Positions 35,801-49,100 of a stretch of 64,000 nt of DNA are shown here, one piece after another (positions within the stretch are counted from its first letter, which is position 1; each line of letters begins with the position of its first letter). Below the pieces are notes generated by a model. It saw nothing but the letters and a program-made list of their open reading frames with translations, made no database searches and was not told the DNA's origin. Origin of the DNA: Pohlia nutans (taxonomy: Eukaryota; Streptophyta; Bryopsida; Bryales; Mniaceae); NCBI GenBank assembly GCA_022496805.1, contig CM040103.1:9628001-9692000 (forward strand). The letters run 5' to 3'. A program made the translations under genes and the position numbers.

Positions 35801-36373
35801 TCCAAAAATAAAAATCACAATTAAGATTTGGAACGAGTATAAATTCAAACTTAAAAAAAATGAAAATAAAACCCATTTGTAATATTCCAAAGATTCTATT
35901 TTTGTAGGTTAGAAAGGAATTTATAATTAACCATCAAAATTACGAGGTTTAAGACTTTTTAATTAATTTATAGACTCAAATGGTCAAAAATTATATAGAT
36001 AAGAACCACAAGGACTATGATTTTTTTTGTTGTGATTTTAAAATGAAGCAATTGGAATTAAATTTATATTATAATAAGGAAGGTTTTTGAGCTCGTAAGA
36101 ATGAATTGCTTCAATTTGGAAAACATGTGCACAATTGATGAAAGAACTATTTATAAGATAATTGAATCTAAAATGAGAATGTTTTTGGAGGATTTTAATA
36201 AAGTTGCATATTATAATATCTTCAAAGCTTGTAATGATTGAAAAAAATTAATGTAAAAAATGTTAAAATGTATTATGGAAAATTTGAAAAGAACAAAAAG
36301 TCTTGAAAGATGTTTAATTAATACAATGTGAATTTAATGAATAGAAAGATGTAGATAATTTGAAACTTGCAAG
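32884..36373. other. Intergenic AT-rich sequence
   Basis: 3.5 kb, strongly AT-rich. Frames of 60-115 codons are present on both strands (for example 33397-33741 minus and 35241-35498 plus), but none has a recognisable domain or codon use distinct from the background. The last few hundred bases should hold the promoter of the giant kinase gene; no clear TATA box was singled out. Confidence 0.4.
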
Positions 36374-37057
36374 ATGTTAGGAATGAAACAAATGGAGACT
36401 ATTAGTAAACCATCTCTTCAACCTGCAATGCTTGCATTTGGAAGCGAAAAAGAATCGCCATATAATTTTGCAGGTGAGCTTGCAGAGGGACTTGTGATTG
36501 CAAAAACAGGCTTGTCAAAAAAAAGATTTTTAAAACAATATTGTCAAGGATCTATTGAAGCTTCTTTTGAAAATGATACTTCATGTACAATAAGTGTTTT
36601 GATTGGTACACAAGATGCAATTCACAAGTGGCTTCGCATGTCTGGTCATGCTAAATGTGCTTTATGGATTGAACATGCTTCATTGGAAAGTAGTCACGAA
36701 AGAGTTGATTCATCTGCTACATTGGAATTAGTTTATAGACAACGGGACTATCGAGTCTCTCATTTAAAAATATTGCAAGAATGTAAACTTGTTTTATCTC
36801 TTCCAAGGCAATCAAAATATAAGCAAAATAGAACAAAAGATATTAGTGAAGATGATTGTAAATTTGATTGGAATGCATTACGAAAACATGAATTTAGGCA
36901 AATGGATCATGGAGATGGAAGCATTGGCATGGAGAGGTGCAAAGAAACAACAAGAATGCGGTGGTATATTTTAATGAAAGTGCCAGCATTTAAAAAATTA
37001 AAAAATATGCTATCTCCTGGTGGCTCTCTTTGGGAATTTCGTCGCCTCCTTTTGCAA
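36374..37057 (+). CDS. Kinase gene exon 1 (residues 1-228)
   Basis: Starts MLGMKQMETISKPSLQPAML and ends GSLWEFRRLLLQ at the donor CAA|GTAATA. It contains no recognised domain. The ATG is the first in an open frame; an upstream non-coding or coding exon cannot be excluded. Confidence 0.75.
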
Positions 37058-40000
37058 GTAATATTATTTCATATAAATTTACAATAAAATCTTGTAATTT
37101 TACAAAAAAAATTGAAAGTTTGAAAAACATATATAATACAATACTTTACATTGATTCTCTTAAAATAAAATGATATTTTTACTCATCTTTTTTATTAGAG
37201 GTTTATACAAATTAAAGTCAACCATTTTATGTAGATATTTAAGTTTACCATATACTTAATGATTCAAATTTTACATTGTAATACATAGTATGAATTAAAT
37301 AAAATTTTAATTCAAATTTCAAATACATTACAGATAACAAATCTTCCAGAGTTCCTTGACATTGATTTTCAAAGTATAGACCTACAAAAAAGACTCATGC
37401 ACCATCCATATACAATTTTTTTGGATGGACATGATGCCATTATGACACGTACAACATCAAAAGGAATTTTTGTTTGGAAAATTGTAAGATTTGATTTTGA
37501 CCAAGGAATAGTAACACTTGCTGGAGGAGAGACTTTGAGAGAACTTTTGTATTGTATCAAGAATTACGTTTCTCAAAAATCATTAATTCAAGGAATTGAA
37601 GGTCATCAAGTCATACACAATAAAGAACTTCATCAAAATTCATTTCAACATGAAAATTCTAAATGTTGTTCGTTAGATTGGGCAGTATGGCGAGGAGTAT
37701 ATCAAGCAGGACCTTTAGAAACAATACTTACTTCTGCATTTACTGATGAAAGTGATTGCATGGTGCTAAAATCTTTAACGTCATTTTTTTCTGAATGGAA
37801 AAATAAAGATTTTTGCCGATGTTGTGTGGCTGGTGATCTTGGCACTGCGTTTCGAGAATGTAGGTGCAATGTAATCAAAAATTATGTTTGGAAGCTCTCA
37901 TCAAAAGAAAGGTGTGCAATTTCACATTTACGTAGTGTAAAGCAAGAGGTCCGTCGACAAGGTTTGCGGGTTTTGTTAGATATATTACTTAATGAAGCGA
38001 AAAACTTAGATGTGTGTGGTTTACAGAAAACTGCACTAGATATTACTAAGAAATCAACAAAATCTACTCCACTTAGTTCAAGGTCTAGTACTGATGTAGG
38101 AAATACACCTCCATGTTTTCGACAACTTATTGATTCAAAGGAAGAAAATTATGAAGAAGAAAAAGAAAACATGAGCTTGTTATCAGGATTGATGGCAGTT
38201 ATGGATCGACCTTTACATAAAAATGATTTCAAAAAAGAAAAGAAATTTATTGGTAGTGAAACTCAAAGGGCATTACAAGCAGCAGAGATGAAGTGGAAGT
38301 GTTTTGAAGAAATGAAGTCTGAAAGATCTAACTCAATTGGTGAAAAAACTTATATTAGGACACGACATTCTGTTGAATGGCAACAAGTCCTTGAGTGGGT
38401 AGACAATGGATTTCTTGAAATTTTGTTGAAAGAAGGCATGAGTCCTATATTAGAAAATGGCAAAGTTGAACAAATTCATGTGGAAGATTTAGCAAATGCT
38501 TGTTTGCAAATAATAAGAATATTGCCTGGTGAAGGAAGCTATCGCATTGTAAATTATTTAGTTTCAAAATTGCAAAATTTGATTCAAGTTTTTACAACAT
38601 TGAAAACTAAAACCTCACAACAAGAGGGACTAGTACAAGAACTACCATTTCAACAAAAAATTAATAAACTTCAAATTTCTTTTGAAGAAGTAGTTCATTT
38701 TTGTAAACTACTTACTCTTCTGGTAATGTCTTCTGTATCAATTGCTTCAAGTCTTGCAAACCTAGACGGTTTATTTCTCACAATTGATTTATATTCTATC
38801 ATTGTGAAAGAGTTTCCTATTGATGTAAATAATTTGAATATATTAGAAGAAAATATTAGTGCTAAAGTCTTACCTGGTGAGGTTTTTGAACCTGAAAAAT
38901 ATTCTCCAAAGGTGTTGAAACCTGATGCATCTAGTATGAAAATACCATGGCTTCAAAAACAAAAAGAATCGAAATCAAAAGGAAGGCTTCCTTTGCAAGA
39001 AGTATTAGTACCATCTCAGATCTCCAATGTCTCCTCCGTAGTTGATCCAAAAGTTTCAAATATAACTCTAAATAGAAATATTCAAGTTAATACACCAAAA
39101 ATGAATTCTTTTGACATTTCAAAAGTTGTTGAGCCCCATATATGCCCACCACAAACAACAATAATTGATGTTGTTTGGGAAACAAAACTTCATTTATTAC
39201 AATCTTTGGTCACTATGTTTGAATCTCAAAGTATAACCCTCAACATATGCAAAACTAAGATGATAGCAAAACTTTTTGTAGAAGAAAAAAGTTTAGAACT
39301 TTTATCTTGGTTACTTTCAGATTTGATTGGAGGACACTCAAATGCTTTTCCTCCTCATATTAGTCACAAGTTGAATAAACTTATATTCAAAATCATTTTT
39401 TTACTTGACAACGATGTAGAAGGAAATGCCTTGCACATCCAATGTCTTCAAGAAAACCAATTCAATATACGATATGAAGAAAAACCATGGTCAAGTGGAT
39501 CAAGACCTCCTCAAGTTCAAAATTCTAATATAAGGTTATTGGGATTAATGTTGGTGGAACTAAAAGAAAGAATGGATCACATTCTTGCTCACCTAATGGT
39601 GACTTTACCTGGGCATGTTTTACGAGATGGTAAAAAACTATCCAATTATAAAAAAATGACTGAAGATAATGCAAAAATACATATTTATTCTTTGTGGATT
39701 AACTTGGCTCGATTGTTTATGGTTTTATCAGACTATATAAGTTATTGGCCAACAAAAGAGCCCAAATCTCAACATATTTTGCAATGTTGTGGTGGACATT
39801 TTCACCAAACTTTGACTCTTTTTGCAAGTTTGGGTCCAGTTGTTGGTTGGGCTCCAGCTCAAATTCTTGCTATACAAAGTCTATTGAAGTTGTTGGGTTT
39901 GTGTATAGAAGATTCAATAAGTACCGATGCTCAAGAAAATTGGAGTGAGTATGAAAAATTCTTATGGGAGTTGTTGGTTGAAACTTGGGCTCATTGGAAT

Positions 40001-43000
40001 TGCATTCAATCTTATATAAATTGGATAGCATTAGACGTCTGTCAAGGTTGTTTAATTTGTCACATTAGTGATTTCCAAAAGAGTTTGCTTGAACCCATTT
40101 ATTTTTATTACATTGCATTTGAAGAACAACTTGGCATGAAAAGAAACATTGAAGATTTTTTTGAAAATTTTCAAGAGTCAGAGCTATTTTCAATGAAAGC
40201 AATGATGTTTCTGCGTTTGGTGGTTCTCTTGGCACAACGGAAATTTTACACTCATAACAAGGGCTTTCAAAATGAGAGCACGTATTTATGTTTTCACAAC
40301 AATGCTTTGTGGTTTCTTCATGAAATCATGAATCCTATTCATGGACTTTTAATCATGACTATTAAACATAGACCTCTTCGAACATGTGCAGATTGTAAAA
40401 TAGAAACTACTAATCCGGCTTTGGTATTGAAGATTTCTTCGAGCATTGAGCAATATAGCTTGATTCTCCTTGCTCAAATATTTAGCTTCAAGTTTTTTCT
40501 TTCATCAGAAAATTGTAGTGAAGACTACAAAAATGTATATCTATCTAAGAAATACCTCAAACCTTTTCTTCACACATTGTATTCTAATTTCAAGAATTTT
40601 TATACTAGAATAATTCAACAAATGGGATTGAATTCATTGTGCACGTTGCAAGAGGATCACTTTTGGGAAGATGAAAACGAATGCCCATTAACAAATCATA
40701 GTAGTTCAGAAAGCACTGCATGTAATGAAAAATATATATATTCAGCTATGGATGAAGTATTGAATTTATGTTATTTGCATGCTAAAGTGTTGCATGCTAT
40801 TGCAAAGAATTTAAGCAAAGATGGCAATCAAATATTTAAGGATTTGTGTGCAATGGATTTTCTTGTTCAAGAAATTTCTCTTGAATATGAATTCTCTCAA
40901 ATTGCAGATCCCAAATCTCATTCAAAAGATGAAATGGAAACAGATTCTACTTATTCTAACCTAGAAAAGCTTTCATCAAGAAAAAGTCCAAAGCTGTTAA
41001 ATGAATTAAATGCCTCAAACTCAAACTCCAACTCTATTAGAGCTTGTTACATGATTCCAAGTTTCACTCAAGAATTTGAGTTAAGAAATCCAAATTTAGT
41101 ATGCCAAGATTTAATACCACAAATAAGTTTAGACAAATGTGATGTAAATGTTGAAAATCCATTTGCTTCATTTGAGCGATACAACACAAATTTATTTCTA
41201 AATAAAAATACAACAACTTATTCAAGTGATTCCAAAATGAAAATAAATATTGCATCAAAAGATGTGAATTTTAATGATAATGATAATATGCTAAAAAATG
41301 ATCCCGTACGTCTCTCTTGTAATCCTATTTATGGAACTGTAAATTTTGGTTCCAATGTTGATAAGAATGTTTTAGAAAAAAATTGGGGGTTTGAATATAG
41401 CAAAAAAGAGGTAGTGTACAGTGGTAGGTTTTTTGATCTGAATGAAGAGGTTGAACGTGAGCTTGCAGCAGAGGAAGAAGATGAATTGAGTGAAAAAGAT
41501 AAACAAACATTGGTAGAAGAAGTCAAGTTTACAAACATTGAAAAACAAACACAATTGAAAAACAATAAAGATGCTTCTTGTTCACCAACATCTACAAAAT
41601 CATCGTCTAGGAGTATGAAGAGGGATATTCCATCTGTGTTAAATACTCGTCCTTGTGTACCAAAACTCAATTTTACAAGTGCTTTTCAAAAAACCCAATC
41701 TAATATGGCTAGCGTTTCTGATAGTGAAACAATACCTAATGACCTCGAAGGGCAATCTTGTAATGATGAAGATATTAATATTGAATGTAAATCTACAAAT
41801 TTGTGTGTTTCATATGAAAAAGAACGCTTGAAGAGATCCATTTACTACAACTCAAGCTTACACTTACTCTTATTGGAACTTATCATATCTCTTATGCTTG
41901 ATCCACAGTACGTACTTATTTTAATTATTAATGATTTCAAATTCTATTGCACATCATATGTTATAATTTTAAGCTTTTTTAAAAGTATTTTTCACTAACA
42001 ATCAATTTTTATTCAGAGGAGCATTGGAAGAGTATTATTGTGATCGCTTTCCTATGGAACATCGAAAAATTAATGTACCATTTTATCTTTTTTATCGTAT
42101 CCTTTGTCATATGAATATTTCCAAAAAAATATTGTAATATGTTGTTTATTTTGCTACAAATGAAAGTTCTTTAATACACACAAGCAGATATCAATCATGC
42201 AAATAATGAATATATTATGCCAATTTTGGCCAAAAAATTGGATGCTTTCCATCCTTCTGCATGCAAAATCTTGAAATTAACATGGCTAACATTATTTGAT
42301 CCATCATTATATACAAACCGGATCCGAATTGCTCAAGGTGCTTTATCTCAGGTGTTGTACAATTCTAAGCACACTCATAATCTTGCCTTGTAATTAACTA
42401 AAATAAGCTTTTTGGAATAGTAAAATTGAATTAAAAAATATATTTTCATAATATATTTACAAAAAAATTTCATCAAAAATATTAAAAAATCCATAGAGAC
42501 TTCATCATTTTGTACAATGTTAGTTTAAAATGCTCGGTTAAATGTAAGGTAAAAAGTCATGTAAATTACAGTAGTTGATATTGTTATGTTATATTTATGA
42601 TAAATTCATATTAAAAGTATTCAAATGAAATTATAAACTACACTTATGTAAAAATATACAATTGTAGCAATTTAAAAATATGTATTATTATTTTTTCATT
42701 AATCATTTTTCTTTCTTTTCCACAATAAATTTTAAATCTATTAGCAAATTATTTTGATTTAATCAACGCATGAGGGAGTTAACCCCTAACCGCCCAACCA
42801 TGCATTTTTTTGCATGATGTACGAATTTGAACTCCAATTTCTCATCCATCATGCACTTTTTGTAGTGTGGATTTTTTACTGAAAATTTTATGGAAAGTTA
42901 GCTTCGTGCATGTGTGATCCAATTAGAAAGGGGATGATTTGTGAAATTTTTGTGCCTCATTTCATATTGCAGTGTTCCACCCAAAATTTCGAAGATTTTA

Positions 43001-46000
43001 GTCTAAAAGTGCTTTTGTAAAAGTCAATTATTAAGATTAAGCCAATCCCAAAAAAAATTCATCATTAGATTGTCAATATCTTATTCGTAATCATATTACA
43101 AAAGAGCTCTAAATTCTAAGTTTTGAAAATTTATACACAAATATTGGTGATAGCAATCGCAAATCGAACCGTATGGATAGAATCTAATATTCATAACGTA
43201 CAACTTTTATTCATTCATCAAGTTGAAAATATCCCTCGTAGTTGCATTTTATAATGCATCTCTGAAAAACTGCCAAATCTGAAAAGGGTGAGAACGTTTA
43301 GGGGTTAAGCCAAAATTAATTTTAGATGAGGTTTTTAAATGGATAAATGTGGTAAAATATTCTTTTTATTTTTTTGAATTTTTTTGAAAAAATATATGTG
43401 GAATATAACAGTTAACCCCTAAAGGCCCTTAACCCCTAAGCTCCCGAGCGACCATTTTCTGGTCTCTGCCCGGAAAAAACGGGCTGCCCGGAACAAAAAA
43501 ATAATTTTTTGAAAAAATAAAAAATATTTTAAAATACTACATCAAGTCTACTTTCCAACCTAATTTGAATTATGGCAATCTGAGTTAAACTCCACCCGGG
43601 AGAATTTTTCAAAGTAGATCATCTCAACATTTTCTTAGTGTTACAAAATTTGCTATTTGGGGAAAGTAATTATGATTCCTCCATCATTTCTCTTGTTTTT
43701 TTGAAGTTTACGATAGATAGCCCAACTTTAACCAATCGTACTAAATTTTGAACTCTAAAATTGAAAATTATAATTTATACAAATTTTCGAAGGTTATTGC
43801 TTTTAAATTCATTAAAAAATGATCTAAAGATTATTTTGGAAGTTTGACCGTATGGATAATTTGTAAAGATGATACTCTACATTTTGTCTATTGAACCAAC
43901 CTTCATCAAACATATGGAAGGCACATATTATAACACATCTATGTTTTGTCCAATACCCCTCGGGCTATTAGGGGTTAAAAGCCAAAATGGCTTTTTGCTG
44001 TTTCGGGCAGCTTAGATGGAAGGTCTAAATTAATAATTTTAAACTATAATTTGGCGTGGGCGTGGTCATACATACAAGGTGTGTGGGGTAAAAATTACAA
44101 AGTCAAATTCGGATTTTATAATTTTTTTATTGAAATTTTTGGTTTCAAGCCCAACTGGGGTAGAAAAAAACTTTTTATTATAATCATTTTTTCAATTTTT
44201 TTTTTGGAGACATGCTCTTCACCACATTTAGGCTCAGAATTTGAAGTGACCCATGTTGATTATATTCTTGGCTTGACAAGGGCAGCTTCCAAAATAAAGA
44301 AGAGCAACCTCCAAGGTTTTTTGTAATTTCACATCCATTTCTTTCGAAATTTGTCAAAATTTGAGATTTTGAAATTTTTTAAAAATAATTTCCCCTAAAA
44401 TTTATAAAATAATAGAGGTACCTTATCACCATTCAATTTCTCCAAAAATCAAATACAATTAATGTGATGCATGTTTCACCAAATTGCCATTTTTATACCT
44501 ACTTCCGGAGATTAATTTGGATGAAGGTTTGAAACGCGTAATGAGTCTCTAAAATTTTGCATGAGCGTACCCAACTTAGTTATCTACATGGAAAAAAATA
44601 TGAGCAAAATGTTTGGAGTAACAATCTTCAAGTCCCCCTTTGCACTATGGAGACAATGCCTCCCAAGCAATGCCCCGACAAACTTTTGCACAAACTTTGG
44701 ATGTTATGATCTTGCAAATGATAAACATCCAACGGTCAATTTTTGAAACAGCACCTATGAATAGGCTTAGGTACAAGATCTTACGGTTGGAATTCTAAAA
44801 GAAGTAAAAAAACTTGGTTCACATCCCCGGGAGTACATAGAGGTAGAAAATCGCAGTTTTGAGGTTTCAAGCTCCCAAAAACACAAGGAAATTTAGGGGT
44901 TAATAACTATCGATGCATTTATGATCTTAATTTTCCTAATCTATATGGGTCTTTTATGATATTTTCCACAATGTACATTGAATTTTTAGTATAAAATTTA
45001 ATTAAAAACTTTTTCTTAAAACATATTTATAATAAATAATAAATTTTGGAAGAAAATAAACAAGAATAGTTAAAAGTCAATAGTTGAGTGGATTATAGTT
45101 TAAAATACCTTTATTGATTTATTGATTTAATAAAATCAAAAAATGGAATACACATTTATCTTCTGTTGCATAATCTTATTTTAAAATTTAAATGTTATGA
45201 TCACTGAAGGGATCATTATAGTGTAATTATTCTACAAATTTGATGTAATTAATAAAAAGTTATGAAACTTGCATGGACTAGGTTTTTTGACATGTGATGT
45301 TTTAATTACTATATTCTTTCTTGCCATTGTAATCTTAATGTTGAAAACCACATGTGTAAAAATTGAAATGCAAGCTTCAAAGAAAGTTGTATAATATAAA
45401 AATTGTATATAGTTCCAAAATCACTACTGTGGACAAATGGTATGATCAACACACGTGTGTCAAATAATTGATTTTTTTAAATGCAAAGTTTAGTAAATGA
45501 AATATTTGAAACTATTCTTCAAGATTTTCTTTTTTCTATACAATTGTTTTTTGAATAAATCATTTTCCAAAGACATTGGCATCTCTTTTTGAAAGTGTTG
45601 TTTGCATACCCTATTTCTACCTTTGGCTTTGAGATTTAGCTTTATAAATGCCATAACATATCGAAACTTGTATCACATGCAAAATTCATTTGACATAGTT
45701 TCTCACACAAAGTTCAAAGAAAATTGAGAATCCGACCAAAAGGGTGAACTTGTATCACTTGATGAGATTTAACATTATCTAGTGTTTACTATATTTATCC
45801 TATAGTAAAAGGCTGTTTGTTGAGTTTGCTCTGTGCCACTTTCTAATTGGTAACAAAACTTAATTTTGAAAAATCAAACATATTCTTGTTCTAAATATTT
45901 TGAAAACCTTCATTAGTGTTCAATAAAGTTCACATCATAAAATTTCAACATATGTTTTTTTTTTGGGTTTTTTTTTTTTTTCAATCTGAGGCATCATCTA

Positions 46001-46102
46001 AATAACACTAGTGACTAAATAATGACTTTTTTAGCAAATAGGAGCTAAAGAATGTATGTGGTTACAAAATATTACTTAAAATAGTATTGTATTTTTTTAA
46101 AA

Positions 46103-46185
<83 letters not shown>

Positions 46186-49100
46186 TATATACATATACAT
46201 ACATATATAATAATTATGAAAAATTCTTAAATTTTTTTGCTACAAAAATTTTGAACTCTCAAATTTTCCTTCCTATCTTGTATTACACTAATTAAAGGTG
46301 CAGTTTGTTGTAAATATTCATTTATATTTTAAAATAAGTTTTATTTGAATGAACACTCATAATCAGGTGTATACTGCAACTAGAAGAACTATCAAAGATG
46401 GTGTTAGCAACAACGAATTGGTTGTGTTGAAGGTGAATTCCATTTCCAATTCGGAATATCGTAGCTTTAGGTCAGATTCAACACTTTACTATTAAAAAAG
46501 AATTTATTGAATTTTATTTTATTTTATTTTTCCTTTTGAGTTTACTCATTATTTTAAAATTAATTTGTTACTAAGAATGATTTTATCTAATTAAAAAATG
46601 AATATATGTTTTTTGAATAAATATTTCTAGCCGATTTTAATTATTTCTTCAAAATTATAGTTACGATTTGGGCAAAACATTTAAAGTTAATCCTTAAAAC
46701 ATTATCTATACACAGTTCTATAACTTCCTAATTTTTTTACCCCTTCCACTGATTTAAATTGAATAGAATAATCACTTTTATCATTTTTGTATTAAAAGTA
46801 GGGAAAATATAATGTGGTTTTTATCATGGTCATATTATGGCCTTTTGGGGTCTTATTATATTCTATAATATATCCTATTACCGTAGTTCACTAGCAGGTT
46901 CGGCATAAAATAATTCTAAAAATAGATTCCTAAAATTTTGAAATTTTATTGGCATTTTTTTGCGGAATATAATATAAATTATAATTCAAAATTGCGGAAA
47001 AGTAAGGAATTGTTACTTTCCACTAGATTTTTACTTAGAGTGGAAGCATGTGAGAATTTTAGAGGAGAGTAGATGTTGCTCTTGTAATCAAGCTCATTTA
47101 CATCCGTCCACAAAGAATATGGGTTAAGAAGTAGTAAGACTCTAGCTTTTGAAATGTGTCCTACACAGATTTTTTGAGTCCAATTGAACATAGAAGATGA
47201 AGTTTTATAGAATTTTGTCCAACTAACAAAAGTTGAGCAATCAAGCCTTCTTCCACCTTCAACACGTTTTGTGTCAAAATAAGTCTTTATGAAAAAGATA
47301 TGGACAAAACATTGTAGCCGTGTAAAGGTCAAAAAATTAAAATGCGTTCATAACAGTTTTTCGGAGCTCATTTGTGCATAGAAGATCAACTTTTTTAGAA
47401 TTTTGTTGGTTTATAGAAAATTTTAGAAATCAAGTAGTCTTTTAAAATTTTGTTGGTCTTAGAAGAGTTTAGAAATCAAGTAGTCTTTCACCTCCAACAA
47501 GTTTTATGTCATTTGAAGACTCTACGCAAAAGTTATGCGTGTTATAAAAATGAAGACTAACTAGGTGCTTCACCTCAAAGTTTATATATCCCATATGCAT
47601 TGTTGGATACAACTCCACTCCACTTGCATAAAGCACAGAGCATTCTCCACTCTTTGATCACATCTTATTTGTCAACCAATGCAAGAGAGTTGTACATGAT
47701 AAAAAATTTTAAAAAATTTTAAAAAAAAAAAAAAGCCAGATTTTTAAAAAATTAAAGAGAAAGTTGCCGAAAATATTAATATACTATTTTTAGGTGCCGA
47801 ACTGACATTATTTGAACTTTAATTAAATATTAGGCAGCAAGTTGCCGAACTTGCTAGTAAACTACGGTACTCTATTCACTTCATGTATCCCCAAACTAAA
47901 ACACATAAGATGTAAAATATACATATAACCTTGATAAAAGGTATTTTTTATCGGTCAAGGTATCATGGGTTATATTTAGAATTCCATTCGTTCTTTGCTA
48001 CGCTCATCACCGTGGGAATCCCGATTATAACCCATACTGCTCTTTCCAATGACGATTACCTATTACATAATATGTTATACAATGTATTATAAAATTTTCA
48101 TTTTTATTATTTGACTAATGATACATAACTCTATATAATCATTGACATGCATTGTGGGCATTAAAGAGGTCTGACTTAATTCATTGTGTGTGTATGGATG
48201 TATGTGTTTGGGACATGGTGATGTAACTTAGGTGGTGGCATTGCCGAAGGGGCCGCATGAGCCGTGCACTTTTTTCGATGTGTACTCGGAAGTGCAAATT
48301 TTGGAGAGGTTTCAGGGCGATGCACGAGTGTGTCAGATCCTTGACTATGGCGTCGACCGCGATTCTTTCGTGCTTGTGCTCAAACATTACAAGTGTAGTT
48401 TGCGAGTTTGGCGCCAACGCCACACACAACAACACAAAAAAACAAGAAGCGCAATTGCGCCTCTTCGTGAACGACTCCCTCTATATCTTGATGTGTATGC
48501 TGCTGTGCTTGAAGCTGTAAGTGTGTTGCTTTTCAACCATAAGCTTCGTCATTGTTTTTTAGGGTTTAGAGAAAATGGCGCTTGGTTTTTCAATCATAAT
48601 TGACTTCCTCTATATCTTGAAGTGTTTGCCGTTGCGGTTCTAGTTGTAAGCTTGTCATTTTTATTTGAACAAAAACCTAACAATTGATTTTAGGGTTGAT
48701 TTAGGGTTTTAGGATTTAAGGTTTTAGGGTTTTAGGGTTTTAGGATTTTGGAATTTTAGGGTCTTAAAATTTTAGGGTTTTAGGATTTTACGGTTTTAGA
48801 ATTTTAGGATTTTATAATTCTAAGGTTTAAGGTTTTAGGATTTTAGGGTTTAGAAGAGCTGGTGGTTGGTTGTTAAACGGAAAAATCGAGTAAAAAAGGC
48901 AAGTATAAATTGAGGCCCTCATAACTAGGATAACGATGAGATAATGTAATCAATGGTTGTAGTTGAAATTTTTGATTGAATAACTGATTATTCAACTAAT
49001 TGTTTTGAGAATCCTTGTTTGAAAATGTGCTTCTATTGAGCTATAACAAAAATTCTAACTTGAGATCAACAAATAGCTATTAAAATTTTGTGTCAAATAT

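Larger units (their letters stand above)
42352..46366 (+). other. Kinase intron 4 (4.0 kb) splitting the P-loop
   Basis: The donor CTCAG|GTGTTG and acceptor AATCAG|GTGTAT leave reading phase 0. It contains a full family C element, a nested pair of TTAA elements and a long TA microsatellite. The remainder (44904-46107) is AT-rich with nothing recognised. Confidence 0.7.

Noticed and set aside
36374..42351. Gamma-tubulin complex component or MMS22-like identity for the N-terminal region
   Set aside because: Considered because of length and helical look, but none of the characteristic motifs could be found, so no name is given.
46433..46470. Longer exon 5 ending at TTTAG|GTCAGA
   Set aside because: It leaves phase 2, which puts exon 6 out of frame; the AAG|GTGAAT donor keeps the kinase frame.
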